A DNA stretch of 64,000 nucleotides from Deltaproteobacteria bacterium (GCA_003647275.1 QMMN01000005.1:22704-86703); one strand, 5' to 3'; positions 17,809 through 27,078 are shown, counted from the stretch's first letter. Numbers and translations: made by a program. Notes: generated from the sequence alone by a model not told the origin.

Positions 17809-18772
17809 TGAACTTAAAAGCACCCTTCCCCAGGATATCATGAAGGTGCAGGATCCCCCGAATCTTTCGGACTGGGTTAACGATGGGCAAAATTGTGATC
17901 TCGTGCTTTTCCATAATGTTCAAGGCCCGTGAGGCTAGGCTGTCAGGACCGAGTGTTTTCGGGTCCTTTGTCATCACTTCTTCCACAGGCCGGTCATAGA
18001 TGCGCTCCTGTGTCATGAGAAACCGTCGGATGTCCCCATCGGTTATAATCCCAACAAGGCGGTTGTCTCTTTCCACAACCAGTGTGGCCCCCAGTTGCAT
18101 ACGATTGATCTCCTGTATGGCGTGGCGCATGGTCTGCCCCTTGGAAACCACAGGGATCTTCTTGCCAGTCAGCATGATTTCTTGAACCTTAACCGAAAGA
18201 CACTGCCCCAGAGTCCCACCCGGATGAAATCTTCTGAAGTCGATTGAGTTAAAGTTCCGCTTACGGATAAGCGTAACCGCCAATGCATCGCCCATAGCCA
18301 AAAGAGCCGTGGTGCTGGCCGTTGGTGCAAGCCCTAAGGGGCAGGCCTCCCGCTCAACACCCACATCGATCACAATATCGCTCTTCCTACCTAAGGTAGA
18401 ATCCACCTGACCGGCAAACGCAATGAGCGGGCACCCAATTCTCTTGATACTGGGTATCAGCATGTTCAGTTCATCTGTCTCCCCGCTGTTGGAAAGTGCA
18501 ATCACGACATCGTCCGCACTGACCATGCCTAGATCACCATGCATCGCCTCCACAGGATGGAGGAAAAGCGAGGGGGTTCCCGTACTGTTCAGGGTTGCCA
18601 CGATCTTCCGTGCGACAATCCCGGATTTTCCAATACCTGTCAGAATGACCCGTCCCTTGCAGGCATAAATCAGGTCCACCATCTTCACAAAGTTGTTGTC
18701 CAGGCGATCCACAACACCTAAAATACCTTCGGCCTCGATCTGAAGTACCTCTTTGGCTTGTTTTAATATCAT
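17798..18772 (-). CDS. kdsD: D-arabinose 5-phosphate isomerase (KdsD/KpsF)
   Basis: Converts D-ribulose 5-phosphate to D-arabinose 5-phosphate, the first step of Kdo synthesis. An N-terminal SIS domain (RVILTGIGKSGIVARKIVATLNSTGTPS, HGDLGMVSADDVVIALSNSGETDEL) is followed by two CBS repeats (IMLTGKKIPVVSKGQTM and VEEVMTKDPKTLGPDSLA). The ATG at 18772 has AAGGAAGG upstream; a GTG at 18793 would add seven residues. It supplies the Kdo used by waaA in the same window. The next gene starts before this one ends. Confidence 0.96.
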   Translation of the reverse strand: MILKQAKEVLQIEAEGILGVVDRLDNNFVKMVDLIYACKGRVILTGIGKSGIVARKIVATLNSTGTPSLFLHPVEAMHGDLGMVSADDVVIALSNSGETDELNMLIPSIKRIGCPLIAFAGQVDSTLGRKSDIVIDVGVEREACPLGLAPTASTTALLAMGDALAVTLIRKRNFNSIDFRRFHPGGTLGQCLSVKVQEIMLTGKKIPVVSKGQTMRHAIQEINRMQLGATLVVERDNRLVGIITDGDIRRFLMTQERIYDRPVEEVMTKDPKTLGPDSLASRALNIMEKHEITILPIVNPVRKIRGILHLHDILGKGAFKFNGV

Positions 18773-19059
18773 GGTAAACGCCCTTCCTTCCACCTCGGTC
18801 CCGTTCTCAGCCAGTCAGCATTGGATTGTATATACACGTACCGTTTAAGATCAAGAACTATTTGTAAGGGATGTGGATGTAAAGCCCAGCATGGGCGGCC
18901 TTATCACTGTTTTCAGGTTGCAATCTCATAGGATATCTATTAAATAAAAAGGTTATCATATTTAGTGTCCGCTTACAATGAACACCAAAGGAATGGCACA
19001 TATCAAACCTTAGGAACCGAGGATTCAACACCTGCTGGCCAAACGGGGTGGCTGGTGCT

Positions 19060-19073
19060 GAATGACCAATGAC
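19060..19073. repeat. Heptad tandem repeat (2 units)
   Basis: Units gaatgac and caatgac lie 26 bases upstream of surE. They match the heptads at 3824 and 38439. Confidence 0.35.
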
Positions 19074-19099
19074 AAACAGGTTAATCTTTGGGAATTGCC

Positions 19100-19858
19100 A
19101 TGAATATTCTGCTTACCAATGATGACGGTATCCACGCCCAGGGCCTGTGGGCCATGGAAAGGGTTTTGGCCTGCGAACACAAGGTTTCTGTGGTTGCCCC
19201 GGACAAGGAACGAAGTGCAGTGGGGCACAGCATCACATTGGTCAACCCTTTGAGGGTCAATAGGATTCAGACAAACGGCGGCTGGGGCTATGCAGTCAAC
19301 GGGACCCCGGCCGATTGTGTTAAACTGGCCGTACTCGAGCTCCTGGAAACCCGACCCGACATGGTCATTTCAGGGATCAACCCGGGGGCAAACGTAGGTA
19401 TCAATCTCAACTACTCGGGCACGGTGTCAGCAGCCAAGGAAGCAGCCCTCATGGGCATACCCGCCATTGCCGTTTCACAAGACCAGTCCCCTTATCATGA
19501 ATATGGGGCTGCAGCGCACTTCATTGGCAGCTTGATCACCAAGGTTATGGAAAAAGGTCTTCCATCGGGTACCTTTCTGAACGTAAACATCCCAGCCTGC
19601 CCTCCAGAGAAGATTCGCGGCGTTTGCATAACCAGACAAGGGATATCGCCTCTCAGGGAAAACCTGCATAAGAGAATTGACCCAAGGAATCAGATCTATT
19701 ACTGGCAAGGAATCGAAACCCAGGTCTTTGACCAGGAGCCAGACACCGACGGGGCAGCCCTTTGTCAAAACTGCATCTCTATTACACCCGTGCAATGCGA
19801 TATGACCGACTATCGAACGATGGAGCAACTCAAGCACTGGGATATTGGGCAAAGCTGA
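19100..19858 (+). CDS. surE: 5'/3'-nucleotidase SurE
   Basis: Metal-dependent phosphatase acting on nucleoside monophosphates. The N-terminal MNILLTNDDGIHAQGL carries the paired Asp ligands. APDKERSAVGHSIT, NGTPADCVKL and SGINPGANVGINLNYSGTVSAAKEA are further SurE signatures. The ATG at 19100 begins the canonical N-terminus and follows GGGA; an upstream TTG at 19088 is less likely. Length of 252 aa is typical. It heads a plus-strand run with the HD nuclease and tmk. Confidence 0.97.
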   Translation: MNILLTNDDGIHAQGLWAMERVLACEHKVSVVAPDKERSAVGHSITLVNPLRVNRIQTNGGWGYAVNGTPADCVKLAVLELLETRPDMVISGINPGANVGINLNYSGTVSAAKEAALMGIPAIAVSQDQSPYHEYGAAAHFIGSLITKVMEKGLPSGTFLNVNIPACPPEKIRGVCITRQGISPLRENLHKRIDPRNQIYYWQGIETQVFDQEPDTDGAALCQNCISITPVQCDMTDYRTMEQLKHWDIGQS

Positions 19859-19933
19859 TTGAAGCTCCCTGCAGCCCGCGAAGCACTGCCGTCAGGCAGA
19901 ACCTGCGGGGAATACGCTCACTGGGCATTTTCA
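19859..19933 (+). repeat. REP-like intergenic repeat
   Basis: Sequence gaagctccctgcagcccgcg leads into a segment reading actgccgtcaggcagaacct and then a tail ending cgctcactgggcattttc. The first part recurs at 21751 and 23018. The middle recurs at 58826-58853 and the tail at 21781. It lies between surE and the start of the next gene. Confidence 0.65.
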
Positions 19934-19953
19934 CTGGCTGCCCCCAAGGTTTC

Positions 19954-20976
19954 ATGGATCGGAGAAAAGCGTTGAAAAAAGCCTTTGTCAATACAATCAA
20001 GGCGGGCCAAGCAGTAGACGACCTCTTTGTCGCCCGCGACAAGCAACTAGCTTATAAAAAAGACGGAGCCCCTTATCTCACCCTAAGCCTTGTGGACCGC
20101 AGTGGCAATATGAAGGCAGTGGCATGGGATAATGTTCAGGCTATCAGCAAGGCCTTTTCAGCCGGAGACTATGTGAAAGTCAGGGGGAATGCTGTTGAAT
20201 ACAGGGACACGTTACAACTTGTCGTGCGACACCTTGAACGGTCTGATCCCGCTGAGGTAGATGTGCGGGATTTCCTGCCAGCCACTGAGCGCGATGTGGA
20301 CCAGATGCTCGAGCGATTGATCCAGATCAGCCAAACAGTGGAAAATGAACACCTGTCAAGACTCCTGGCCGCCTTCTTTGAAGATAAGGCCTTTGTGGAG
20401 CTCTTTAAGACTGCCCCTGCAGCAAAAAAGATGCATCATGCCTACCTTGGTGGTTTGCTGGAACATACGCTTTCCATCGCACTGCTCATCCAGGCAATTG
20501 CAGGTCATTACAAAGGCATTGACAAAGATCTATTGCTAACAGGTGGCATCCTCCACGACATCGGCAAGGTTCACGAGTTTTCCTATGAAACTCACATTGA
20601 CTATTCTGATGCAGGCCGGCTACTGAATCATATCGTGATTGGCGTAGAAATGCTCGAAAAAAGGATTGCCACCCTCAATGACTTTCCAAAAGATTTGGCT
20701 CTTGTCTTAAAACACATGATTGTAAGCCACCATGGCACCCGTGATTTCGGATCACCTGAACCGCCCAAGACCCTTGAGGCCATGATCCTGAACTACTTGG
20801 ACGAGCTGGATGCCAAGGTCACTGGCGTCCGCGCTTTCATGGATACCGAGGACCCAGAGGCCACATGGACATCCTTCCACAGGGTTTTGGATCGGTTTTT
20901 CTATAAAGGTCCCCGGCCGGGAGGGATGTCTGGCCCCGAAGACAAGATAGCCAACTCAAGTCCTACAGAGGATTAA
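19954..20976 (+). CDS. OB-fold/HD-domain 3'-5' exoribonuclease, YhaM-like
   Basis: The N-terminal OB-type nucleic-acid-binding region (VDDLFVARDKQLAYKKDGAPYLTLSLVDRSGNMKAVAWDN) is followed by a helical linker. An HD phosphohydrolase domain follows, with HHAYLGGLLEHTLSI, GGILHDIGKVHEF and MIVSHHGTRDFGSPEPPKTLEA. This is the YhaM layout, implying RNA or ssDNA trimming. The open frame extends upstream into surE and a repeat, so a start at ATG 19954 (AAGG upstream) or TTG 19972 (GGAGA upstream) is more credible. About 340 aa. Close upstream of tmk (12 bases). Confidence 0.88.
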   Translation: MDRRKALKKAFVNTIKAGQAVDDLFVARDKQLAYKKDGAPYLTLSLVDRSGNMKAVAWDNVQAISKAFSAGDYVKVRGNAVEYRDTLQLVVRHLERSDPAEVDVRDFLPATERDVDQMLERLIQISQTVENEHLSRLLAAFFEDKAFVELFKTAPAAKKMHHAYLGGLLEHTLSIALLIQAIAGHYKGIDKDLLLTGGILHDIGKVHEFSYETHIDYSDAGRLLNHIVIGVEMLEKRIATLNDFPKDLALVLKHMIVSHHGTRDFGSPEPPKTLEAMILNYLDELDAKVTGVRAFMDTEDPEATWTSFHRVLDRFFYKGPRPGGMSGPEDKIANSSPTED

Positions 20977-20988
20977 GGAAAAACTGAC

Positions 20989-21630
20989 ATGTTCATTACC
21001 TTTGAGGGAATCGAGGGTTCCGGCAAAACCACCCAGATACAGCTTCTCATCCCCGTGCTGCGAGCAAAGGGCTATGAGTGCATATCCACTCGTGAACCGG
21101 GTGCGACCAAGATCGGGGAGAAAATTCGGGCCATCCTTTTGAACGCTAATCACAGCAACATGCTTCCCATAACTGAGCTGCTTCTTTACGAGGCTGACCG
21201 GGCACAACATGTCCGTGAGATCATCGAGCCTGCCCTGGCAGCCAATAAGACGGTCGTGTCAGATCGATTTTTTGACGCCACCACAGTATATCAGGGCTAT
21301 GCCAGGGGCTTTGACCTGAAACTCATTGAGCAAATGCATCGCATTGTGCTCGGCTGTCTGAAACCCGATCTCACCATTATTCTGGATCTCCCGGTTGAGA
21401 TAGGGTTGAAGCGGGCATGGCAGCGTATCAATAGCCAGTCCGGGGACCTGCCTGAAGATCGTTTTGAAAAGGAGTCATTTGCCTTTCACGAAAAGGTCCG
21501 CCAGGGCTATCTGACCTTGGCCGAGCTGGAGCCAGGGCGCTTTCGAATCATTGACGCCTCAAAAGACTCAAAAACAATCCATAAAGACATCACAGAAATC
21601 GTCTTGCGTCTTAGTCATAAAGGAGAATGA
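20989..21630 (+). CDS. tmk: Thymidylate kinase
   Basis: Phosphorylates dTMP to dTDP. The P-loop FEGIEGSGKTTQ lies at residues 4-15, the DR(F) motif in VVSDRFFDATTVYQGYARG, and the lid region includes LPEDRFEKE. Length of 213 aa is normal. The ATG at 20989 follows AAGGA. It is likely co-transcribed with the preceding nuclease gene. Confidence 0.97.
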   Translation: MFITFEGIEGSGKTTQIQLLIPVLRAKGYECISTREPGATKIGEKIRAILLNANHSNMLPITELLLYEADRAQHVREIIEPALAANKTVVSDRFFDATTVYQGYARGFDLKLIEQMHRIVLGCLKPDLTIILDLPVEIGLKRAWQRINSQSGDLPEDRFEKESFAFHEKVRQGYLTLAELEPGRFRIIDASKDSKTIHKDITEIVLRLSHKGE

Positions 21631-21750
21631 CGGAGGCCCTCAAAGGGTATTTTGAACACTTAAAAAAGGCTATCCGAATTTCCCAAAAGCGTTGAACGTC
21701 AGAAATTACCGTGCCAGACCAGAAGATGTTCTCCACTCACACCTTCTGAA

Positions 21751-21800
21751 TTGAAGCTCCCTGCAGCAAGCTGGAGGAAATGCGCTCACTGGGCATTTTC
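21751..21800 (+). repeat. REP-like intergenic repeat
   Basis: Copy of the ttgaagctccctgcagc element with the tail tgcgctcactgggcattttc, close to the copy at 19859 but lacking its middle segment. The gap 21631-21920 shows no gene. Confidence 0.6.
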
Positions 21801-21920
21801 AGCACTGTATTGTAAGCATTCAATCCAATGGTGGGTCCGTTTTGTCATTTGCCTTCTCTGTAAACAAACCGCATAAAGGTTGCTATTTGGCCATAAAATC
21901 ATTTTGAGAAGGGAATCGGC

Positions 21921-22967
21921 TTGAAAACCATTGCAAATAACAAAAATTTGAATGACCTCGGCGAAGCTGACATCATCCAATTCATCCAGGAGAAAGGACC
22001 TTCCAGACTTCCGTCTCACTTAAAGAAGGGGATTGGCGATGACTGCGCAGTCCTGAAAACAGACGGCGATAGGCCCCTCCTTGTGACCACAGATACCCTC
22101 GTCGAAGGGATTCATTTTACGAACCAAACCCTTTCCCCGAAAGCCCTTGGCTGGAAGGCCCTTGCGGTGAATGTCAGCGACATTTCCGCCATGGGTGGTA
22201 CCCCCCACACGGCATTTCTCTCCCTCGGGATAAAGCCTGAAACAAACGTCAGCTTCATCGAATCATTCATGGCGGGATTCCAGGCCATTTCGGACAAAAC
22301 CGGTATTGTCCTGGCCGGAGGAGACACAGTGGAAAGCCCATCTTTTCTCGTGATCACTGTAACCCTCCTGGGAGACTGCCTGCCAGAACACGTCGTGTAC
22401 CGGTGTGGCGCCAGGGAGGGCGACGACCTGTGGGTGACCGGTACGTTGGGTAATGCAGCTGCGGGGCTATTTCTGCTCCAAAACAAGCAGGTAGCTCAAT
22501 CTTCTGAATTCAAATCCCAGATCCGGGCCCACCAAAAACCAATGCCCCCCCTTGAGGTGGGAAAAGCCCTGGGAGAAAGTGGCCTTGTGCATGCTATGAT
22601 CGATATTTCAGATGGCATCGCCAAAGACCTTGCCCATATCTGCGAGCAAAGCGGTGTGGGCGCGGTGCTCCAGGCGGCTGAAATACCCATATCGCCGAGG
22701 GTGATGAAACTGGCCGCTGAGATGGGAAAAAACCCTCTGGACTGGGCCCTTCATGGCGGTGAGGACTATGAACTCTTGTTTGCGGCCTCACCGGCTGATA
22801 GACAAAAGATCATTTCTCTGACCGCCAAGGTCTCAAATATCCCTGCCACAAGGATAGGCAAGGCCATCCGGCAACAGGGCATCTGGCTTGAGACGGCAAA
22901 AGGCAGGGATCGTCTTGGACCGGGCGGTTACTTTCACTTTTCCAGATCGCCTGCTGAGACACGATAG
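21921..22967 (+). CDS. thiL: Thiamine-monophosphate kinase
   Basis: ATP-dependent phosphorylation of thiamine phosphate to thiamine diphosphate, the last step of the pathway. PurM-like ATP-grasping motifs are visible: IGDDCAVLKTDGDRPLLVTTDTLVEGIHF, GWKALAVNVSDISAMGGTP, LAGGDTVESP and MIDISDGIAKDL. The C-terminal motif is ALHGGEDYELLF. The start is a TTG at 21921 with GGGA 7 nt upstream. Length of 348 aa is typical. No thiamine riboswitch features (such as a CTGAGA thi box) were seen upstream. Confidence 0.96.
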   Translation: MKTIANNKNLNDLGEADIIQFIQEKGPSRLPSHLKKGIGDDCAVLKTDGDRPLLVTTDTLVEGIHFTNQTLSPKALGWKALAVNVSDISAMGGTPHTAFLSLGIKPETNVSFIESFMAGFQAISDKTGIVLAGGDTVESPSFLVITVTLLGDCLPEHVVYRCGAREGDDLWVTGTLGNAAAGLFLLQNKQVAQSSEFKSQIRAHQKPMPPLEVGKALGESGLVHAMIDISDGIAKDLAHICEQSGVGAVLQAAEIPISPRVMKLAAEMGKNPLDWALHGGEDYELLFAASPADRQKIISLTAKVSNIPATRIGKAIRQQGIWLETAKGRDRLGPGGYFHFSRSPAETR

Positions 22968-23017
22968 CGCCTTTGAGTAATAGCATCCCCAGGTCGATCT
23001 TCATGCCTACAAGCTGT

Positions 23018-23056
23018 TTGAAGCTCCCTGCAGCCCGCGAAGCAAGCCGGTCAAAG
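23018..23056 (+). repeat. REP-like intergenic repeat
   Basis: Starts ttgaagctccctgcagcccg as at 19859, then ends gccggtcaaag as in the repeat at 66-108. It therefore joins two repeat families. Confidence 0.5.
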
Positions 23057-23080
23057 AACCAACAGAGCCAGGAATTTTTC

Positions 23081-23109
23081 TTGACTGGGTTTTGTTGCTT
23101 TTTTAATAT
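23081..23109 (+). promoter_or_regulatory. Sigma-70-type promoter upstream of the HIT gene
   Basis: TTGACT (23081-23086), a 17-bp spacer and TAATAT (23104-23109). Transcription would start near 23116, about 55 bases before the HIT gene, and could continue through the cysteine synthase fusion. Confidence 0.7.
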
Positions 23110-23170
23110 GTAGAAATAGTTATCGTTGTTTTCTCGAAAAGATTCTTATTTAACAAGGAGGTCATAGCTG

Positions 23171-23584
23171 ATGGATTGCATCTTTTGTAAGATCGTTAGC
23201 GGTGAAATTCCCTCGGTGAAGCTTTATGAGGATGATAGGGTACTCGCCTTTATGGATATTAATCCGCTGAATGATGGCCATCTTCTGATTATCCCTAAGG
23301 CCCATGCTGCCACCATCCATGAAATTACTGAAGCGGACTTCTTGGCGGTTATGTCTGCCACACGCAAACTGGCGGCCGCTGTCAAAAAGGCCCTGAATCC
23401 TGAGGGAATCAACTTACTGCAACTCAATGGTAAAGCTGCCAATCAAGTGGTCCCACATCTCCACGTCCACATTGTTCCCAGGTGGTCTGGCGACGGGGTA
23501 ACCGTCTCCCAGTGGGAGTTGGTTCCAGGAGATATGGAAAAGATCAAGGGGATAGCGGATCAGATTCGAAAGGACCTGAAGTAA
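23171..23584 (+). CDS. HIT-family (histidine triad) nucleotide-binding protein
   Basis: Small nucleotidyl hydrolase or transferase of the Hint group. The triad HLHVHIVPRW is at about residues 97-106, and the N-terminal Zn-type motif CIFCKIVSGEIPS lies at 3-15. Length of 137 aa is normal. GGAGG lies 9 nt before the ATG. It is followed after 34 bases by the cysteine synthase fusion, suggesting a shared transcript. Hint-type proteins can hydrolyse aminoacyl-adenylates, which may be relevant to the CysRS-like neighbour; that link is inference. Confidence 0.95.
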   Translation: MDCIFCKIVSGEIPSVKLYEDDRVLAFMDINPLNDGHLLIIPKAHAATIHEITEADFLAVMSATRKLAAAVKKALNPEGINLLQLNGKAANQVVPHLHVHIVPRWSGDGVTVSQWELVPGDMEKIKGIADQIRKDLK

Positions 23585-23618
23585 GAAAATCGTGGATCGA
23601 AATACAAAATCGTAAATA

Positions 23619-25895
23619 ATGCACTCAATTTTAAATACCATCGGCCAGACACCCCTCGTTGAAATCAAGCGGCTCAACCCAAACCCTAAGGTCACGCTGC
23701 TGGCCAAGCTGGAGTATTTCAACCCTGGGGGCTCCATAAAAGACCGCATTGCCAAGGCCATGATCGAAGCGGGTGAGGCCTCAGGGGCCCTGACGCCAGA
23801 CAAAATTGTGCTGGAGGCCACCAGTGGCAATACGGGAATTGGCTTAGCCATGGTCTGTGCAGTCAAGGGATATCGGCTTCTGTTGACCATGTCTGAATCG
23901 GCCAGCATAGAGCGACGCAAGATCCTCCGGGCGATGGGGGCTGAAATCCGGCTAACACCCGATTTTCTTGGAACCGATGGCGCCATAGAGGAGGCCTACC
24001 GCTTGGCCCGCGAACATCCTGAAACCTACTTTATAACGGATCAGTTTAACAACGAAGCGAACTGGCGTGCCCATTATGACGGTACCGGCCCGGAAATCTG
24101 GGAACAAACAGCAGGGGAAATCACCATGCTGGTAGCAACCATGGGGACCACCGGAACACTCATGGGTATCTCAAGGCGATTAAAGGAATACAATCCCAAA
24201 ATTCAGATCGTGGGCGTAGAGCCCTATCTCGGTCATAAAATTCAAGGTCTCAAGAACATGAAGGAATCTTATCGGCCTGAGATCTATGAAAAAGGGCGCT
24301 TAGACAAAAAGGTCAACATTGATGATGAGGTCGCATTTGAGATGACCCGGCGTCTGGCCCGGGAGGAAGGCATTTTTGCAGGCATGAGTGCGGGAGCCGC
24401 TGTAGCTATTGCCCGAGAAGAAGTCAAATCAATGCCTGGGGGTGTGGTGGTGGTCATTTTACCAGATGGCGGAGAACGCTATCTGAGTACCCCGCTTTTT
24501 GCCATACGGGAGGAAACCAACCTTAAATTTTATAATACCCTCACACGCGCCAAAGAATCCTTCATACCCCTCCAGCCTGGCAAGGTATCTATCTATTCTT
24601 GTGGCCCCACGGTCCACGATCGGATGCACATTGGAGAATGTCGCCGTTTTGTCTTGGCTGACCTCGTTCGACGGTACCTGGAATATAAGAAATATGAAGT
24701 TACACATATCGTGAACATCTCCGATCTGAACGACAAGACCATCCAAGGGGCTGAAAAGGCCGGCATGCCGCTAAAACCCTTTACAGATCAGTATCTCCAG
24801 GCCTTTATGGAGGATATGGAGATACTGCGGGTCAAACCAGCCACACAGTATCCCAGGGCAAGTGAACATGTGGAAGATATGGTGGCACTGACCGGACGAC
24901 TTATGGAAAAGGGGTTTGCTTATGAAAAACTTCGGTCGGTCTATTTTGATATTTCCAGATTTCCGGACTACGGCAAGTTGTCAGGGATCAATCTTGATAA
25001 GATCAGGCTGGGCTCTACTGTTGATCTGGACGAGTATGAAAAAGACAATCCAAGGGATTTTACACTTCTCAAGCGAGCCAAGCTTTCTGAACTCAAGCGG
25101 GGGATCTATACGAAAACCGAATGGGGTCAGGTAAGGCCAAGCTGGCACATCGAGTCTGCCGCAATGGCCATGAAATACCTTGGGGAGACATTTGACATTT
25201 ACACCAGCAGCCGGGACCTGATCTTTCCTCACCACGAAAATGAGATGGCCGTCAGCGGCGCTCTGACCGGAAAGCCGTTAGCACGCTATTGGATAAACAG
25301 CGAATTGGTGCTGTCGGGAGGGAAAAAGGCAGGCCGGGATGCTGCCATCCCTTATATCCGGGACCTATTAAAACAGGGGTACAGCGGCAGGGTGATTCGA
25401 TACTGGCTTCTTTCTAATCATTACCGGAAACCCTTGAATTTGTCCTATGAAGCACTGGACCAGGCTGGTCGTGCCATCCGTCGACTTGACGAATGCGTCC
25501 ACCCCTTAAGTACCGTGCAGAGCGGACGTCCCTATCCTGATCTGGACCAACTCCTGTATGATATGAAAACCGGCTTTTCAGATGCCATGGATGATGACTT
25601 GAATGTATCATCTGCCATGGCGACGATCTTCCGGATCGTCAGAAAAATCAATCGCCTGATCATGAACAAGGAGTTAGATCAGGCCGGGGCCAAACGAATC
25701 ATTGATGCCTTCAAAAGAGTCGATGCGGTGTTAAACATCTTTGATTTTGAAAAACAGCCCTATGATGCCCAAGTTAAAAAGCTGATACTTGAACGTGAAG
25801 AGGCGAGGCGCAGGAAGGACTGGAAGCTGGCAGACGAGATTAGAGACCGCCTCAAGGCCATGGGGATAGAGGTTAGAGACAGGAAGATTTCATAG
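23619..25895 (+). CDS. Fusion: cysteine synthase plus degenerate cysteinyl-tRNA synthetase-like domain
   Basis: One uninterrupted 758-aa frame. Residues 1-300 are a PLP-dependent cysteine synthase (CysM-like): NPGGSIKDR with Lys41, TSGNTG at 68-73, and GTTGTLMGISRRLKE. Residues 305-758 align with CysRS: FYNTLTRAKE, CGPTV (Zn-ligand Cys328), IFPHHENEMA and the C-terminal RKDWKLADEIRDRLKAMGI. Three catalytic signatures differ: HIGH is HIGE (337-340), the second Zn Cys of WHIEC is Ser513, and KMSKS is replaced near KKAGR (569-573). The CysRS tail that normally follows (DTPxGTxW) is absent. Cysteine synthase activity is likely; tRNA charging is doubtful. A Cys-activating ligase or persulfide role is possible but unproven. 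Confidence 0.9.
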   Translation: MHSILNTIGQTPLVEIKRLNPNPKVTLLAKLEYFNPGGSIKDRIAKAMIEAGEASGALTPDKIVLEATSGNTGIGLAMVCAVKGYRLLLTMSESASIERRKILRAMGAEIRLTPDFLGTDGAIEEAYRLAREHPETYFITDQFNNEANWRAHYDGTGPEIWEQTAGEITMLVATMGTTGTLMGISRRLKEYNPKIQIVGVEPYLGHKIQGLKNMKESYRPEIYEKGRLDKKVNIDDEVAFEMTRRLAREEGIFAGMSAGAAVAIAREEVKSMPGGVVVVILPDGGERYLSTPLFAIREETNLKFYNTLTRAKESFIPLQPGKVSIYSCGPTVHDRMHIGECRRFVLADLVRRYLEYKKYEVTHIVNISDLNDKTIQGAEKAGMPLKPFTDQYLQAFMEDMEILRVKPATQYPRASEHVEDMVALTGRLMEKGFAYEKLRSVYFDISRFPDYGKLSGINLDKIRLGSTVDLDEYEKDNPRDFTLLKRAKLSELKRGIYTKTEWGQVRPSWHIESAAMAMKYLGETFDIYTSSRDLIFPHHENEMAVSGALTGKPLARYWINSELVLSGGKKAGRDAAIPYIRDLLKQGYSGRVIRYWLLSNHYRKPLNLSYEALDQAGRAIRRLDECVHPLSTVQSGRPYPDLDQLLYDMKTGFSDAMDDDLNVSSAMATIFRIVRKINRLIMNKELDQAGAKRIIDAFKRVDAVLNIFDFEKQPYDAQVKKLILEREEARRRKDWKLADEIRDRLKAMGIEVRDRKIS

Positions 25896-25989
25896 GATTT
25901 TGGATTGCAGATTGCGGAGACAAAATCCGAAATCCACCAAGTCAGCACCAAAAAGGAGTCACGAGAATACAAAAGGACAAGATAATAGT

Positions 25990-27078
25990 ATGTTTTCTAA
26001 ATCCGAAATCGTATCTCCGGTCTATTTTCCCTTTACTTTCATATCCCCTTCGCTGGTGGAGACCATGTCGCTTTTTTTTCACCGGATGTGCCTCTACCAG
26101 CCTGTCTGCTCCAAGCCCCAAACAGCCCTTCGGCCCTGGATGGATAAGGGATTCCTGAATATTCGTGTCCCTTTCGAAAACCTTATCAACAAGAAGTCCA
26201 TAGAGGCAATGCTCCGGAATTACAAAAACTGGGGCCTTTTACACCAGCACGCCGACCTGGCCTACCTGAAGACGGTTGGGGACCAAATTGCACCTGATGG
26301 GCCAGTGACAGCCAGAATCATTTCTGAAATTAGGGGCTTGACCGGAAAGACCTCAAAGGAATCTGAAAACAGGGATCTTGCACTTCAGATATTTCTACAC
26401 CTGGCACAAGATTTTGACCAGCAATCCTTGGAGTTAAGGCAGCAATTGAATCAATTGAATGACCAGTATCAGGCCCTGCAAAGTTTCTTTCGCCAGAACG
26501 AAACCGAGCAAGGGCATCACGTGATCCCGAGTGAGCTGTTCCCTTTTATAGAAGACGACCCGGGGAATTTTTTGATTGAAAAGCGGATGGCCGCCTGGAA
26601 TCACCTGTTCCAAAAAGATCCTGCCGAATCAACGATTCTTTTTACAGACTCTCCTGCAGCACTTGCCTGGCTTCTTGATACAGTAAAAGAAAAAGTCGAG
26701 GTGTTGAAATTTGACATCGCCTATGCACAAGCCCCAACAGACCAGCCGCCAAGGACAGACCATCTCGAAAAACTATTTGACGGGTTGCTTAGGACGCCAT
26801 GGGGCGAACAACTACAAGAATCGATTAAACAGACAAGCCGTCACACAAAAGCGATGCTTGATCAGTGGAAAAAATCAACCCCAGGGCCTTATGAGAAAAT
26901 CGCCTCTTTCCGCTGGTATTTGGTGCCGAATCAGGGGGCTTGCAGGTTTCTAAATCGAAGGTGTGCCGGGAACAACGGCGGTGAAGAAAAAGGGGATGTT
27001 AAGAATACCGTGGTTGGCCTTGTCACCCATGGGCCCCAATCATGGAGTCATGGTCCGAAGGGTAAGAACAGCTGCTGA
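25990..27078 (+). CDS. Hypothetical protein (about 362 aa)
   Basis: Family not recognised. The region after the ATG at 25990 is soluble and mostly helical. It has an N-terminal segment with FPFTFISPSLVETMSLFFHRM and a central Gln-rich coiled-coil-like stretch (LELRQQLNQLNDQYQALQSFF). The last clear part is a conserved-looking IASFRWYLVPNQ. The final 50 residues are Gly/Asn/Lys-rich and look unlike the rest, so the natural end may be earlier or disturbed by a frameshift. Spacing after the fusion gene is 94 bases. The gap 27079-27366 shows no further gene. Confidence 0.65.
   Translation: MFSKSEIVSPVYFPFTFISPSLVETMSLFFHRMCLYQPVCSKPQTALRPWMDKGFLNIRVPFENLINKKSIEAMLRNYKNWGLLHQHADLAYLKTVGDQIAPDGPVTARIISEIRGLTGKTSKESENRDLALQIFLHLAQDFDQQSLELRQQLNQLNDQYQALQSFFRQNETEQGHHVIPSELFPFIEDDPGNFLIEKRMAAWNHLFQKDPAESTILFTDSPAALAWLLDTVKEKVEVLKFDIAYAQAPTDQPPRTDHLEKLFDGLLRTPWGEQLQESIKQTSRHTKAMLDQWKKSTPGPYEKIASFRWYLVPNQGACRFLNRRCAGNNGGEEKGDVKNTVVGLVTHGPQSWSHGPKGKNSC

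Noticed and set aside
21631..21920. Thiamine riboswitch upstream of thiL
   Set aside because: No thi-box or P3-P5 core sequence was recognised; the gap is explained by a REP-like repeat.
27076..27078. Possible selenocysteine UGA at the end of the 362-aa hypothetical gene
   Set aside because: Another in-frame UGA follows soon after and no conserved extension or SECIS-like hairpin was noticed.
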